From Mixophyes australis (taxonomy: Eukaryota; Chordata; Amphibia; Anura; Limnodynastidae): a stretch of 64,000 bases of DNA. The notes beneath the pieces are model-generated. The model saw only the letters and a list, made by a program, of their open reading frames with translations, was not told the origin of the DNA and did no database searches. A program made the position numbers and the translations under genes. The number at the start of each line of letters is the position of its first letter. Positions within the stretch are counted from its first letter, which is position 1. The stretch covers positions 190,525,850-190,589,849 of the forward strand of contig JAVHZZ010000006.1 of the NCBI GenBank assembly GCA_036250195.1, given 5' to 3'. Of this stretch, positions 1 to 10,576 are shown piece after piece.

Positions 1-940
1 AAAAGCCAACTGTATTCATAAACAATTGCAGCATGCAGTGGTAGCAAGTAAAGAACAACATAATTGGAACTGCACAAGTTCCACACTTTTACTAGATATA
101 TTGTAAGTATGGATTTTACTCAATATTGAAAAGTGTACAAGTGTAAACAAGCCATTAATCTGTTCTTGTGCATGCATGTGACTGTTTACTCTTCAACTCT
201 GTTCACTTGCTTTTACTGTATGGGGAATGAACATACTATGGAAGGAAACTTGAGATGACTACATTGACCTGATAACAGCAGCCCATGTTATTCCTGCTGT
301 TTTACTGCTTGATGTGCATAGCATGTTTTTACTAGGGTCAGTGGGACATTTATGGTTTGCACTTATGGTATTGTGATCAATGAATCCTATTCACAATATC
401 CGTTACCTTTATATATTAAACTGCACTGGCACCGACAAAGATTCATTTTATGAATTGAACCAATGTTCATGACACTGCCGCCTTTCAATTCAGTAGGAAC
501 CAGTGACATCATTGAGGCATGAAATCACTGTGTGTGAGCATCAGGTGTTCTTTAAAATCCTTCACTAAGAGGTGAACACGTCAGTGGCAACACAGGACAA
601 ACGACTCCATTTAGAAAAGTGTTACTACCACTTTAGGACCACCTTTTAACTAATTTCAATATTTCCCTTTTTCTCCTTTATGATGTACTATTCAGTTTAA
701 GCTCATTTATCACTTAATCACTAATCAAGGCATTTATTACATGTGTCACTATCATCCAAAGTAATGTTTTTATTGCATTAGCAGAGATGCACTTAGAATT
801 GTACTTTCCCATATAAATTGTGCCTTGAAGGTGCAAAAGGCAGTCCATTTGTAGTGTAGGCTGAATAACTGGTTTCCACCAGCTCCACTTATGAAAAGAG
901 AGTCCCATATGGACAAAAGCACTTAAATGCATACATGTGG
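1..940. other. Non-coding stretch, nothing recognised
   Basis: AT-rich sequence with only short open frames. I see no repeat family, RNA gene or coding signal that I can name. Confidence 0.5.
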
Positions 941-995
941 AAGTAAGTGACGTTTACCTTACCTGCAGGAGTTAAAATGCCACATCCCAGGCCAA

Positions 996-1040
996 CCAAT
1001 GAGAAAATGAAGGGGAGTGCCTGGAGATCTGTCTATATAA
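996..1040 (+). promoter_or_regulatory. CCAAT box and TATA box, candidate retroelement promoter
   Basis: CCAAT lies at 996-1000 and TATATAA at 1034-1040, with a spacing usual for a polymerase II core promoter. A long pyrimidine-rich leader (about 1135-1355) follows, and then an ATG at 1364. This fits the 5' control region of the DIRS-like element, but no transcription evidence exists here. Confidence 0.4.
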
Positions 1041-1363
1041 GTCCTAGCATGTCACATGCCCTTTCTGATTCACTGCTCGAGATCCCAGGAGAAGAGCTGC
1101 TGAGAAAGGATTTGTATTCAAATAGAATTTCCCTTACCCTGTTTTTTTTTCTCTTTGTATTTGCTGTTGCCTTATTCAATTTCCCCTCTCCTTTTGTCAG
1201 TGTTTACCCTGACAAGCTTTCCCTGACTTTTTTCTGTTTTTTTTTCAACCAACCCATCACCCCCTCCCCCCTTGTTTTTTTCTTTTACCCCATTTTTGCC
1301 CTTATCATTCCCCCTCCCTTTTCTTTTTCTTTGCATATATTTCATCTCCCCCTTGTCAGTAAC

Positions 1364-1636
1364 ATGCCCCGGCCAAAGCGTGCAGTCACTTGCCCCAGTA
1401 GACTTTGTGACTCCCCCACCTTCTCTTCTGCCGGCCATATTGCGGCAGTTAACAGGGAAATGGATGGCGGCGGGAGCGCTAGTGCTGCCCGCCTTCCACC
1501 TCATCGTCCCCCAATCCGTGGTGCTAACTTACCTTATCCTGTTTGGAGGAGCAGAAGGGGAGACTTTTTAGCGCAAGCCAGTGCATATGCACAGAGCGCT
1601 CTCACCAGAGAGGGCGATGCAGGAGGTGCAATGTAA
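1364..1636 (+). pseudogene. Possible N-terminus of the DIRS-like gag ORF
   Basis: An open frame of 90 codons starts at the first ATG after the pyrimidine-rich leader, with a basic start (MPRPKRA). It is Ala/Arg/Pro-rich and ends at a stop at 1634-1636. Many DIRS-order ORF1 proteins begin with a short basic patch and a low-complexity region, which is the only reason for linking it to the element. It shares no firm motif with the gag-like domain downstream, and the intervening 1637-2122 is not cleanly open in one frame. The longer frame beginning at 947 runs through the leader and is probably chance. Confidence 0.25.
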
Positions 1637-3339
1637 GGAGCACTGAAGGGATGAGGAGAAGTGTGTCTCCTCCAACGACAGGCACTGTTAAAAGGCCCTA
1701 CAATATCCATTACCACCCCCCCCAGGTATCATCCATGGTAACAGGTAGTTGCAGGAGCATCCAGCAGGGGGAGCAGAGCAGCAGCACCTCACAAGGCACA
1801 GGTCAGTAGTGCATTTAACCCCTCCTGTGCCAGTGAGAAATGTACATCATGCAGCTTAGTGTCCTGCCCCTCACCAACTCTATTTTCCCCCCAGGCCTTT
1901 CTTACCTCAAAACCCCAGATTGTTAGACTGGGAATCTCAGCTCTATAGACAACCCTGTGTGGCTCGGCGTTCCCTTTATCAGCAGGGTTTACTGGACAGA
2001 GATACTACCACAGGGGATGTTGATAGCAATGGGCAACATAGAAATTATATAAGGGCATCTCTCCCCTGTTCCCCACCCCCCGCCAGCTAGGCCAGTCCCT
2101 TTAATGAGCTTGTCATTGGACACTTACGGGCAGGGTCGGACTGGGACTAAAAATCAGCCCTGGCATTTAAAGTACCCAGGCCCACCTTAGTGCCAACAGG
2201 AAAGAAAACATGTGTCGCCGCGCAGCGTCGGCGCCGAACAGGGCGTGACCTCATTGTGTTGTGGGTGTGGCCAACATGGGGCATTGATACATACATTATA
2301 ATAATACATTACATTTATCACGCTCTCCCAGCCACATCACGCCATATCCCCAGACACATTATGATACCCCCAGCCCACTGTACTTATATATTCTTCTGGT
2401 GTTGCTGACATCCATAAGGGTGGGAACTTCCTGTAGAGTGAGCAGGGAAGCTCTTTGTCTCACGAGATTACCAAATCTTGTGATACTTACGAGTTCCTCA
2501 GTTTGCTCTGCTGTCTGTGTCCTGTCCAGGAACTGGGAGCAGCTATCAGGGCCCCTATTATGTAACATGGTTATCATTTTAGACAAATACACAGGCACTA
2601 CAGTTAGAAGCACACAGCTTTGCCTTCACAAGCAGTACGTTGTGAAGCGGGACATACCTCCCAACTGTCCTTGCAGTTGGACCAAATCCTGACTAAGGGA
2701 GACAATCACCCAAATTCAGGACTGCCCCACCAGATTCAGGACAGTTGGCAGATTGTCCTGCTCTCTTCTACCTGTCTTGGTCACTTTCACCACTTGTAGC
2801 ATCTGGTTTCTTTAGCTCAGTTCATTCTTGTCTTGATCCTGGAATATTGGATTCCCTATTTTGAAAAAAAAAAAAAAAGGTACATTAGATTTAGAAAACT
2901 CCAACCAGCCCCAGTGTTAAAACAATAGCACTCACATTTTATAATTAGGCCTCCCTCCAGTCCCCACAATAATAATATTCACATTTGATAAGTATACCTA
3001 TTTCACTCCAACCAGCCCCAACATTAAATTAACAGTATACTCATTTACTCAAAACCTTTTTCCCTCCCTCCAAACAGTCCCAGCAATAAACTAAAAAGCT
3101 TAATAAATATAGCCATTTTCCACAACCATCCCTGACAATAAATAATTCATATTCACATTTAGTAAATAGCCCTCCTCCCCAAAATATTCATATTCAATTG
3201 ATATCCCTAAACCACCCCAGCATTAAATTGAAGGTTCCTTCACCTCACCTTAAATAATTAGCGCCCATCTACACTCCACCATTAAATAGCCTACCTCCCA
3301 CACTATATTAAGATCCTCCCTTCCCTCACATATTATATT

Positions 3340-3862
3340 AAAACACTGCGCGCACACACGCTATATTTAAAATACTGCACGCGCGCACACACACACACTA
3401 TAAAAACATGGCCAAACGCACACTATAGCAACATGGGGCTACACAGACACAATATTAGCCACACACACACACACACACTATTAGCCACACAGACTATTAG
3501 TCACACACACTCACTATTAGCCACACACACTCACTATTAGCCACACACACTATTTGCCACACACACACACACACACACTATTAGCCACACACACACACAC
3601 TATTAGCCAAACAGACACAACATTAGCCACACAGACATACTATTAGCCACACACACACACACACACACTATTAGCCACACAGACACACTATTAGCCAAAC
3701 AGACACACCATTAGCCACATAGACTATTTGCCACACAGCCACACAATTTTCCACACAGACACACTATTAGTCACACACACTATTTGCCACACAGTCACAA
3801 TATTAGCCACACACACTATTTGCCAAACTGCCACACAGACACACTATTACACACACACAGAC
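3340..3862. repeat. CA-rich simple and tandem repeat (ATTAGCCACACACAC type)
   Basis: Repeated blocks of CACACA broken by ACTATTAGCC and its variants fill this part of the hAT element. The interruption recurs more than ten times, so it is an irregular minisatellite grown out of a CA microsatellite. Confidence 0.85.
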
Positions 3863-3910
3863 ACTTACCTTTTTACATCCAGCAGCAGCACTGTGCGAGC
3901 TGTCCGGTAG

Positions 3911-4020
3911 ACGGAGAATCAGTGACTGTCGCCTATGCGAGTAATCACATGGGACGGCACCACGTGACAGGTGCCGTCCCATGTGATTGCTCGTGTAGGC
4001 GGCAGTCACTGATTCTCTGT
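3911..4020. repeat. 51-bp-arm hairpin near the right end of the hAT element
   Basis: Arms 3911-3961 and 3970-4020 are complementary apart from a few mismatches and are separated by 8 bases. The RNA or single strand would fold into a very stable stem. Two other hAT elements in the window also carry a hairpin in their right half. Confidence 0.85.
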
Positions 4021-4639
4021 CCACCGAGCACCGCACAGAGTGCTGCTGCTCAGCGGACATGCGGACCGGCCCATCTGGCCATAGGCCCTTCTGGCATTTG
4101 CCAGAAGTGCCAGATGGCCAGTCCGGACCCTGCTTACGGGACACAACATGTAAGTTCCCAATATGCCCCAGCTTTTGAGCGTTTGGGCAATTGTGGGAAC
4201 GTCAATGTTTTTGATTTCTCTCCGCTGCTATTCCCAAACTCGCCCATTAGGTGAGATATAACACAAGCCCATGCCCGTTCACTCATACACCCCTTCTCTC
4301 AGTCCCCCCCTATAACACCACAAGGTTCGAACCAACAACAGGACACCCCAATGGCAGGGTCATAGACTATCATCATGCTAGCACTGCTAGCATGTTAGAT
4401 TTACCGTTTCCACCGGCCACATACAGGAATGACGCACAACAGGTAGAGTGTGAAGCCAACTCAGCCCACCTACAAGGAATATTGGTCTTACACTTAACCG
4501 TGACACATATGGGCAGCATGACGGGCCACCTGGGCCACCAACTCCCGAGCACCATACTCCCCAGCGGAATTAGTACAGACTGTCAGACCCAGTAATCCCA
4601 GCCACCTCCCAATCTATTCAACCTCCAGCCACCCCCGAT

Positions 4640-5642
4640 AGGGTAAATGAAATTAGTGTGGTGGATACTAACATTCTTTTGGTTGCAGATTCCCAGAGCC
4701 AGAATACCATTGTGGCAGACAGGAGTGCCTCCAGATCAAGGAAATGAACCAGGCATCCGGCAACACAATAATTCCTGCACCCGTACGTCCGCCGTCAGGG
4801 GCTACATACGAGGTAGAAGTCGCCTCCATCTCCGATGACAACCTTTTGGCTACTATACATAATACTGGTAACACTAGCCCCCACTTAGCTAGCATCAACG
4901 ATGACTCCTCTGACACTGAGCAGGGCACACACAAGTTTTTGAGGTTATTACAGTCTTTATTAGGCAAACCACCTTTAAAATCAGGGCCGGTCTTAGGTCC
5001 CCAAGTAGATGGGCACACAAACGAGTCTGGGCAGTGTGATCATAGGTCCCTTACGTTTGGAGTCAGGCCTAGTATCAGGGACAGGATTAAAAAAGGCCTA
5101 TTCGTCAATATGTTCAAGATCACAGATATGAGCAAAATGGGTCTGGCTGAAGGATAAGAATGGTATAGGAGAAGATTCGTACAAATCCTTCGCAAAGTGG
5201 TTACTGCGTTTTTGCCGCCATATATATAGAATATAGACCAGATGAAAAAACGGACGTCTGGCGGTATTTAGTTTGGCGCTCGTATGACGATATCTATAGA
5301 AGGAAAATGAGTGGGCGGGCTAGCATTCCTTTAGGTAGCAAGGACATTAATACCTGGTTGGACCTGATGCATCCTAGCAAACAGGTGTCAAACATCTCGG
5401 GCCATAAGCGATTTCATTCAGTTGGGAGGGAGACAGCAACCCTCCCTCGCAAAAATAAATGCTTTTCATTCAAAGCAGGATCCTGTTCCCACGGCACCGT
5501 GTGCAAATATCACCACGTTTGCTCTAATTGCAGAGACTCACATCTCGCCATGGAATGTACTAGGACCATATCCACCACAGGCCGGGGTAGGAGCTCAGGT
5601 GGCAACTACGCATTAAAGCCCCCTCGCCAATTAACCTGTTAG
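4640..5642 (+). pseudogene. Gag-like ORF1 of DIRS-order element, with zinc fingers
   Basis: This is the putative nucleic-acid-binding structural protein of the element. Reading it requires frame changes: 4744-5157 in one frame, a short piece in a second, then about 5221-5642. Recognisable blocks are a PSIRDRIKKGLFVNMFK-type segment, a WLLRFC segment, VWRYLVWRSYDDIYR, and DINTWLDLM. Counting residues from the ATG at 5307, C52, C60, C66 and H70 form a CCCH finger (C-x7-C-x5-C-x3-H). C72, C75, H79 and C84 form a knuckle-like C-x2-C-x3-H-x4-C. This order matches ORF1 of vertebrate Ngaro-like elements as I remember them. Frameshifts make it non-functional. Confidence 0.65.
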
Positions 5643-6821
5643 CCCTAGAAAGATGGCTTAGCCTCTACCCCAATAAAGAGAATGCCTCCTTTTTACGGCA
5701 AGGTTTTAGTTTTGGTTTTGGACTCCCAATCCAAAGTACCCTATGTCCACCCATTCCCCGGAATTTAAAATCTGCACAAAGTTTTCCCATAGTACTGTCC
5801 AAAAAAAATAGCAAAAGAATTTAGCTTGGGCCGTATGCTAGGCACATTTACAAACCCTCCCATACCTGATGTGATAGTGTCTCCAGTCAGTGTAGTTCCA
5901 AAGAAAACCCCCATAAAATTTAGGCTTATTCAACACCTGTCTTACCCGTTTGGCAACTCAGTAAACGATGCCATAGACCCAGCCCAGAGTACAGTTAATT
6001 ATCAATCATTTGAATCAGCTTTAACATTAGTGCGGGAATTTGTCCATGGTTCATTACTAGCCAAACTTGATATAGAATTAGATTATTACCCCTGCATCCT
6101 GAATCATTTAGATTCATGAGTTTTAGACACGAATATGGTTTTTATATTGATCACTGCCTGCCCATGGGGTGCTCGATTTCCGGCGCTTACTTTGAAAGCT
6201 TCAGCTTTTTTTCTGCACTGGGGCTTGCAAGCAGGATTGGGATACCATGTAATAGCGCATTATCTGGACAATTTTCTTATAATCAGTTCCTCGGGTTCCC
6301 CTCAGTGTGGTAACATATTGCATGCAGCCCAGAGGAGTTTTTCACGGTGCTGGGAGTACCTATAACTCACAACAAAACCGAGGGTCCAGGGTCCTGCCCG
6401 TCCTTCTTAGGAATAGAAATTGATAGAGCAGCAGGTTGCTGTCGTCTTCCACAGGACAAAATTCAGCGAATGATCCAAGCCATTGGAGACATTCAAAGCT
6501 CACAATCCAGCCAGCTAAGAAAAGTACAATCACTTTTGGGCCTTTTTAGTTTTGCATGCCGGGTCATACCCATGGGCAGGGTTTTCTGTATGAAGCTCAA
6601 AAGAGCTATAGCGGGGAAGACCAGACCTCATTCCCTAATCCATTTGTCAGGAGAAATTAAAGAAGATCTGAAAGTATGGGTTAGATTTCTTCAGAATTTT
6701 AACAGTACCTGTATCTGGCCCACCCCAAACCCCACCCACAGTCTCCAAAAAGCAACTTGACCTGTAAACGGACGCATCTGGTTCCCTGGGTTTTGGTGTT
6801 CACCTGAAATACCCATGGCTC
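5643..6821 (+). pseudogene. Reverse transcriptase and RNase H start of DIRS-order element
   Basis: Reverse transcriptase of the tyrosine-recombinase retrotransposon group. Visible blocks in order: PRNLKSA near 5760, VVPKKTPIKFRLIQHLSYP near 5900, LAKLDIELDYY near 6060 (motif A, aspartate kept), CLPMGCSISGAYFESFS near 6155 (motif B), and HYLDNFLI near 6260. In the last, the second catalytic Asp of the LDD box reads Asn. SFLGIEIDR near 6405 follows. A TDASGSLGFGVHL block near 6768 is the first catalytic segment of RNase H, preceded by an in-frame stop. Several frameshifts and the Asp-to-Asn change mean no activity. The protein breaks off at about 6821, so the rest of RNase H and the recombinase are missing. 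Confidence 0.8.
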
Positions 6822-6825
6822 TAAT

Positions 6826-6890
6826 ATCAGTCTTATCTCCTTGACAAAGACCGCTAGACGGTTGAAACGCGTTGGGGGGATAAGACTGAT
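6826..6890 (+). ncRNA. Hammerhead-ribozyme-like motif (degenerate)
   Basis: A 15-bp outer stem (6826-6840 with 6876-6890, one T-G wobble) encloses TTGACAA at the place of the conserved CTGATGA box. An inner stem ACCG/CGGT (850-853 with 859-862 of the 6-kb block) and then GAAACGCG at 6864-6871 follow. The order (stem I, box 1, stem II, GAAA, short stem III) is that of a type I hammerhead. Two bases of box 1 in addition to the first differ from consensus, so self-cleavage is unlikely. Hammerheads of this minimal kind are known from Penelope-like elements; that link is inference. Confidence 0.5.
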
Positions 6891-7726
6891 CTATGGAGAT
6901 GTGTTGAGAGCCTGCTAGAGATCGATTTAAGGACATAGAGGTGGAGAGAGTCATCCCGGGATTTATTACATCTGATTTCTACCCTTTGTGCGCTAAAAAT
7001 CTGAATTCTGGTAGGAGCAATCACACATCATTGTGATTTTATGTGAATGTTTTTAATAAACTTTTTGGAGTTTTAAACTATATTATGCTAGATTTTGTTT
7101 ATTTCCTTTCTGAATACAACATTGTGGTCATCCATGTTGGAGAGGAGAAGAATAGTGGAATATTCATTATAAAAGACCTCGAGCTGGGAGCAGTCCTCCA
7201 AATACTGTACAGGCCCTTATTATTCAACAATCTGGTAGGAGTCCATCTTATATTACTACCACGGAGGTGATGGGAAGGTGTATATTACTTTGAAGTATAC
7301 TGCTTACAGTGTGGAATGACCATCTTACCTTCTTTAAAGATAAAGACTGTCACATGAATTTATTGTGTATAACCTATGTATAAGAAGTTGTTTGCATTAT
7401 TGTGAAGTTCTTTCTCATTGTGCTTTTTTTACTGTGCATTTTATCCGTGTTGTCTTTCCGTGAGAACTAGTAAGCGCTGAATGTCTTGATACCACTTTGC
7501 TATATTAGATCCTTTTAGGTTGTATACCCCCTTTTTTCAAGATTTTGGCTGCATCTAGAACCATAGAGCACTGTATAGTGGTTATTTAATTATTTATCTG
7601 AATGGAGATGGTTCACAGCCCGCTGGCCGGAAGTGTGGCATTGCCTCCAACCTTTGAGTTTGAGAACTTTTCCCGAATATTATAGCACTAGAACTCTGGG
7701 CCCTGATCCTGCGTGATAAACACATA
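6891..7726. other. Unassigned tail of the hammerhead-bearing repeat, then unique-looking DNA
   Basis: An AATAAA lies near 7055, about 185 bases after the hammerhead-like motif, as expected of a retroelement 3' region. Beyond about 7270 I see no recognisable feature. The right limit of the hammerhead-bearing element is not visible. Confidence 0.35.
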
Positions 7727-7965
7727 GGGCCTGATTAATTAAGGATCTTAACTTAAGAAACTTCTTATTTCATTCTCCTGGACAAAACCATGTTACAATG
7801 CAAGGGGTGCAAATTAGTATTCTGCTTTGCACAAGATATAATACTGACTGTTTTTTTCATGTAGCACACAAATATCAACTTGTATCAGTGTACAAATAAG
7901 CTATCAAGTATTTGTGTGCTACATGAAAAAACAGTCAGTATTTAACTTATATGAAAAACAGAATT
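7727..7965. mobile_element. Palindromic MITE, right end truncated
   Basis: The sequence starts GGGCCTGATTAATTAAGG and folds back on itself. Arms at about 7843-7874 and 7910-7939 are nearly perfect complements (ACTGACTG...GTAGCACACAAATA). The outer arm on the right decays after about 7965. Fold-back elements of this kind are non-autonomous DNA transposons; the superfamily is not clear and no target duplication is visible. Confidence 0.65.
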
Positions 7966-8329
7966 TTCACTTCTTGTCCTTATAATATGTGAAAGTATAA
8001 TGTTTGATGTTTTAAATACATTTTGCAAATTAAAAGTAATTGAGGTCTTCTTTGGCGTTCCACTATTTTTTGAAATACCACTACAGGAGGATACGTAAGA
8101 AAGACAAATATCAAAATATTGCCAGGTCCTAACAACCCTTGGCTTACTCAAGACAGCATACTCTTAAAGGTCCAGTAATGTACAACAAACGTGTGAGTGT
8201 TATTCTACTAAAGAGTTGAATACTCACCAATGATCTTCACTATTAGCATTTGTTTTTATATTTTTCATGTACAGAGCAAGTACCAGTTCATCAGGCAGTT
8301 TTTGCTGTATTCATGTATACGTTTACATT

Positions 8330-9071
8330 TATGAAACTATCCATACAGAAAGCTGCGGCTATGCTCATCTACCTCTGCCACCGCACCTCTTCTGCTTCTC
8401 CTCTGTGTAAATCTGTTCATGGGCTACCTATCCGTTTCAGAATTCAGTTCAAGCTCCTTACCCTCACTTACAAAGCCCTTACCAACACTTCTCCCCCTTA
8501 AATCTCTGACCTTGTCTCGAGGTTTATACCTACCAGGCTCCTCCATTCTGCCTTTGACCTCCGTTTCAATTCACCTCTTATTAGCTGCTCCCATGCTCAT
8601 CTCTAAGACTTCTGCCATTCTCCCCCTAACCTTTGAAACTCCCTACTCCGTCACCCCTCACTTGACTCAACCCCAACCTTCAGTCCTTCAAATGATCATT
8701 CAAAAGTCACGTTTTCAAGCTTGGCTATCCTACCACCTCCTAACCATTCTATCAATCACCTCCTCTTCCTCACCTGCCATCTCCATTTTGTTCCAGTTGT
8801 TTCTCCTGTCTCTCACCACCACTCCCTCTAGAATGTAAGCACTTGCGGGCAGGATCCTCTCTATCTATTGCCCCACGTCTATCTACTGTCTGACTTCCTC
8901 GCACGTCCTGTCACGTCTTTTGCTGCACTCTATGTGAGTCCCAATAGCATTATGTGCACTCATCTGTGCACGTAATATATTGTAATGTATTACCTCATCT
9001 ATTTGTTACAGTCTCCTATATCTTCTATTTGTTACTGTCTCCTGTATCTGGCTATGGAATCTATGTTACCT

Positions 9072-9075
<4 letters not shown>
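8330..9075 (+). mobile_element. 3' end of a CR1/L2-type LINE
   Basis: The frame at about 8330-8500 reads the C-terminal tail of a CR1/L2 reverse transcriptase: KAAAMLIYL, SPLCKSVHGLPIRFRIQFK, LLTLTYKAL. A second frame then continues with LVSRFIPTRLLHSAFDLR. An untranslated tail with TCTAGAATGTAAGCACTTG near 8830 follows. The copy lacks the whole polymerase core (5' truncation), which is usual for LINEs. A similar tail occurs at 32860-33142. Confidence 0.7.

Positions 9076-9128
<53 letters not shown>
9076..9128. repeat. (AT)n microsatellite
   Basis: About 53 bases of alternating A and T, directly after the LINE tail. Confidence 0.95.
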
Positions 9129-9132
<4 letters not shown>

Positions 9133-9492
9133 ACTGGTAATCACAAATATCCTCAGCATTAGGAGAAGTGGCCATAACACTTTTTCCCATGGAAATGCTA
9201 ATTTTGTAGGAATGATCGGGGCTGTGTGTGTTGTTTGTGTGTTGCAAATAAAAAAGTAAATGTCATTGTTAAGCATTTCTTTTAATATAAACTAAAAAAA
9301 AAGAAATGTGATACCCCTGCAAGTCCACTTTATTATAATCTTAAAGCCCACCACTTTTCCGCTTTAGACCTAACTTTACAATCAGTTAATACATTTAGAA
9401 CATCTAAAAGAAAATACATTCATAATTACTGTACTATATTTTTAGTACAAATTCCTATTTCATTCTCATTTCCAGTTACAAATCACTGCTAA

Positions 9493-9972
9493 GGAGTCTA
9501 TGTATCAATGTAATGTGCTGCCACTAAATATGCATTGCTGCACATCGCAGTGATGCATACTTATGCACCGCTCAACCGCATCATGCCGGGGCTACTGTGG
9601 GAGCCCAGGCAAAGTGACCCCTCGCTGCGATGTCATTTTCCTATTCACTGGTAGCCTAGCACTGCTGGTGAAAGGAAGAAGTGCTATGTGTATACGCACA
9701 GCACTTCCACGGTAAGGGATTCTGCGAAGCCGAAGAGATGGCGTTACTTTTCTGCGCAATGCACAGCTTATAAAAGCTTCATGCATTGCAGAACATCGCA
9801 GTCCCCATAGTAATCCATGAGGACTGCGATGTTGCACGTTATTTGCCTTAATAGAGGAGATTTCACAGAAATCTCCATTAGGTAGTTAATGCGTAGCAAC
9901 TAAATTTAAATAATTTGGAAACAGCATTTTTGGCATGATTTAAGTGCTTGATAAGCTTGATGCATAGACCCC
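9493..9972. mobile_element. Non-autonomous PIF/Harbinger-like element
   Basis: The ends are inverted (GGAGTCTATGTATCAA at left, TTGATGCATAGACCCC at right, two mismatches). TAA flanks both sides (9490-9492 and 9973-9975). A 3-bp TWA target duplication is typical of PIF/Harbinger elements. The 480-bp interior has no transposase frame. It contains paired segments such as GACTGCGATGTT and AACATCGCAGTC, so part of it can fold back. Confidence 0.65.
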
Positions 9973-10397
9973 TAAGTGTGAAAAATGTGAGCCCCCCCAA
10001 ACAAGGAAAGCAAAGTATTGGTGAAAGCAGAATAACAGCTATATCACTGCAAACTTTTTAGGAAATTAAAATATTGTTTCAGTAAATATTTTATATGCAA
10101 TTATTGCATCACTAAATCCTTGATGAGAGAAATGCCACTGTACCTAGATTTTTCATTGTTGCTGTAATTTTGTCACAAGCACATTTGGTTTCATAAATAG
10201 CTTTTACCGTCTTTGTTACTCAATAGCAATAAATCTTGCAATAATTCTATTTTAGTAAAACCCTGTAGGACATAATATTACTCTAACAACAGTACTATTA
10301 TTTATTTTTAATCACATTTGTTTGTTGGTTTTCCTTGAAGTTCAGGAGCTGACATTTAGCAACAAAATAGCTTGAGCAACATTGGCAAGACAGACTT

Positions 10398-10576
10398 GGG
10401 GGTAAATGTATCAAGCTGAGAGTTTTCCGGCGGGTTTAAAAAAACCAATCAGATTCTAGCTATCATTTATTTAGTACATTCTACAAAATGATAGCTAGAA
10501 TCTGATTGGTTGCAATAGGCAACATCTCCACTTTTAAAACCCGCCAGAAAACTCTCAGCATGATACATTTACCCCC
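10398..10576. mobile_element. 179-bp palindromic MITE
   Basis: The ends are GGGGGTAAATGTATCA and TGATACATTTACCCCC. Further inside, GAGAGTTTTCCGGCGGGTTT pairs with AAACCCGCCAGAAAACTCTC. The core AATCAGATTCTAGCTATCAT is repeated inverted as ATGATAGCTAGAATCTGATT. Nearly the whole element is one hairpin. No clear target duplication is seen. The ends are related to those of the fragment at 44038. Confidence 0.8.

Larger units (their letters stand above)
2131..4132. mobile_element. Non-autonomous hAT transposon with 8-bp target duplication
   Basis: The ends are inverted: CAGGGTCGGACTGG on the left and CCAGTCCGGACCCTG on the right. An exact 8-bp duplication, CTTACGGG, flanks them at 2123-2130 and 4133-4140. 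Short TIRs starting CAGGG plus an 8-bp target duplication are the hallmark of the hAT superfamily. No transposase frame is readable in the 2002 bp. Inside are an A/C-rich and CA-rich tract and a 51-bp-arm hairpin near the right end. It interrupts the DIRS-like retrotransposon, so it is the younger insertion. Confidence 0.9.
941..6821 (+). mobile_element. DIRS-order (Ngaro-like) retrotransposon, broken and interrupted
   Basis: The readable parts run in the usual order for this group: a possible promoter and leader (about 990-1360), a gag-like ORF with a CCCH finger (about 4640-5642), and a reverse transcriptase with the start of RNase H (about 5643-6821). DIRS-order elements use a tyrosine recombinase instead of a DDE integrase; no recombinase can be read here, because the element stops inside RNase H where hammerhead-motif DNA begins. 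A hAT element (2131-4132) sits in the middle. Frameshifts and stops are frequent, so the copy is dead. The RT region is firmly assigned; taking the region before 2131 as the same element is inference from its position and promoter-like layout, and the 5' edge is only a guess. Confidence 0.7.

Noticed and set aside
947..1636. A 229-codon frame starting at 947
   Set aside because: It begins upstream of the CCAAT and TATA boxes and runs through a poly-pyrimidine leader giving poly-Phe/Pro. Only the part from the ATG at 1364 is kept as a weak candidate.
8419..8838. A 139-codon plus-strand frame rich in Ser, Leu and Pro
   Set aside because: It is an alternate frame of the L2 LINE end, whose real reading is in the neighbouring frames.
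10398..10576. Target duplication for the palindromic MITE
   Set aside because: The bases on either side (CTT and TGG) do not match, so no duplication is claimed.
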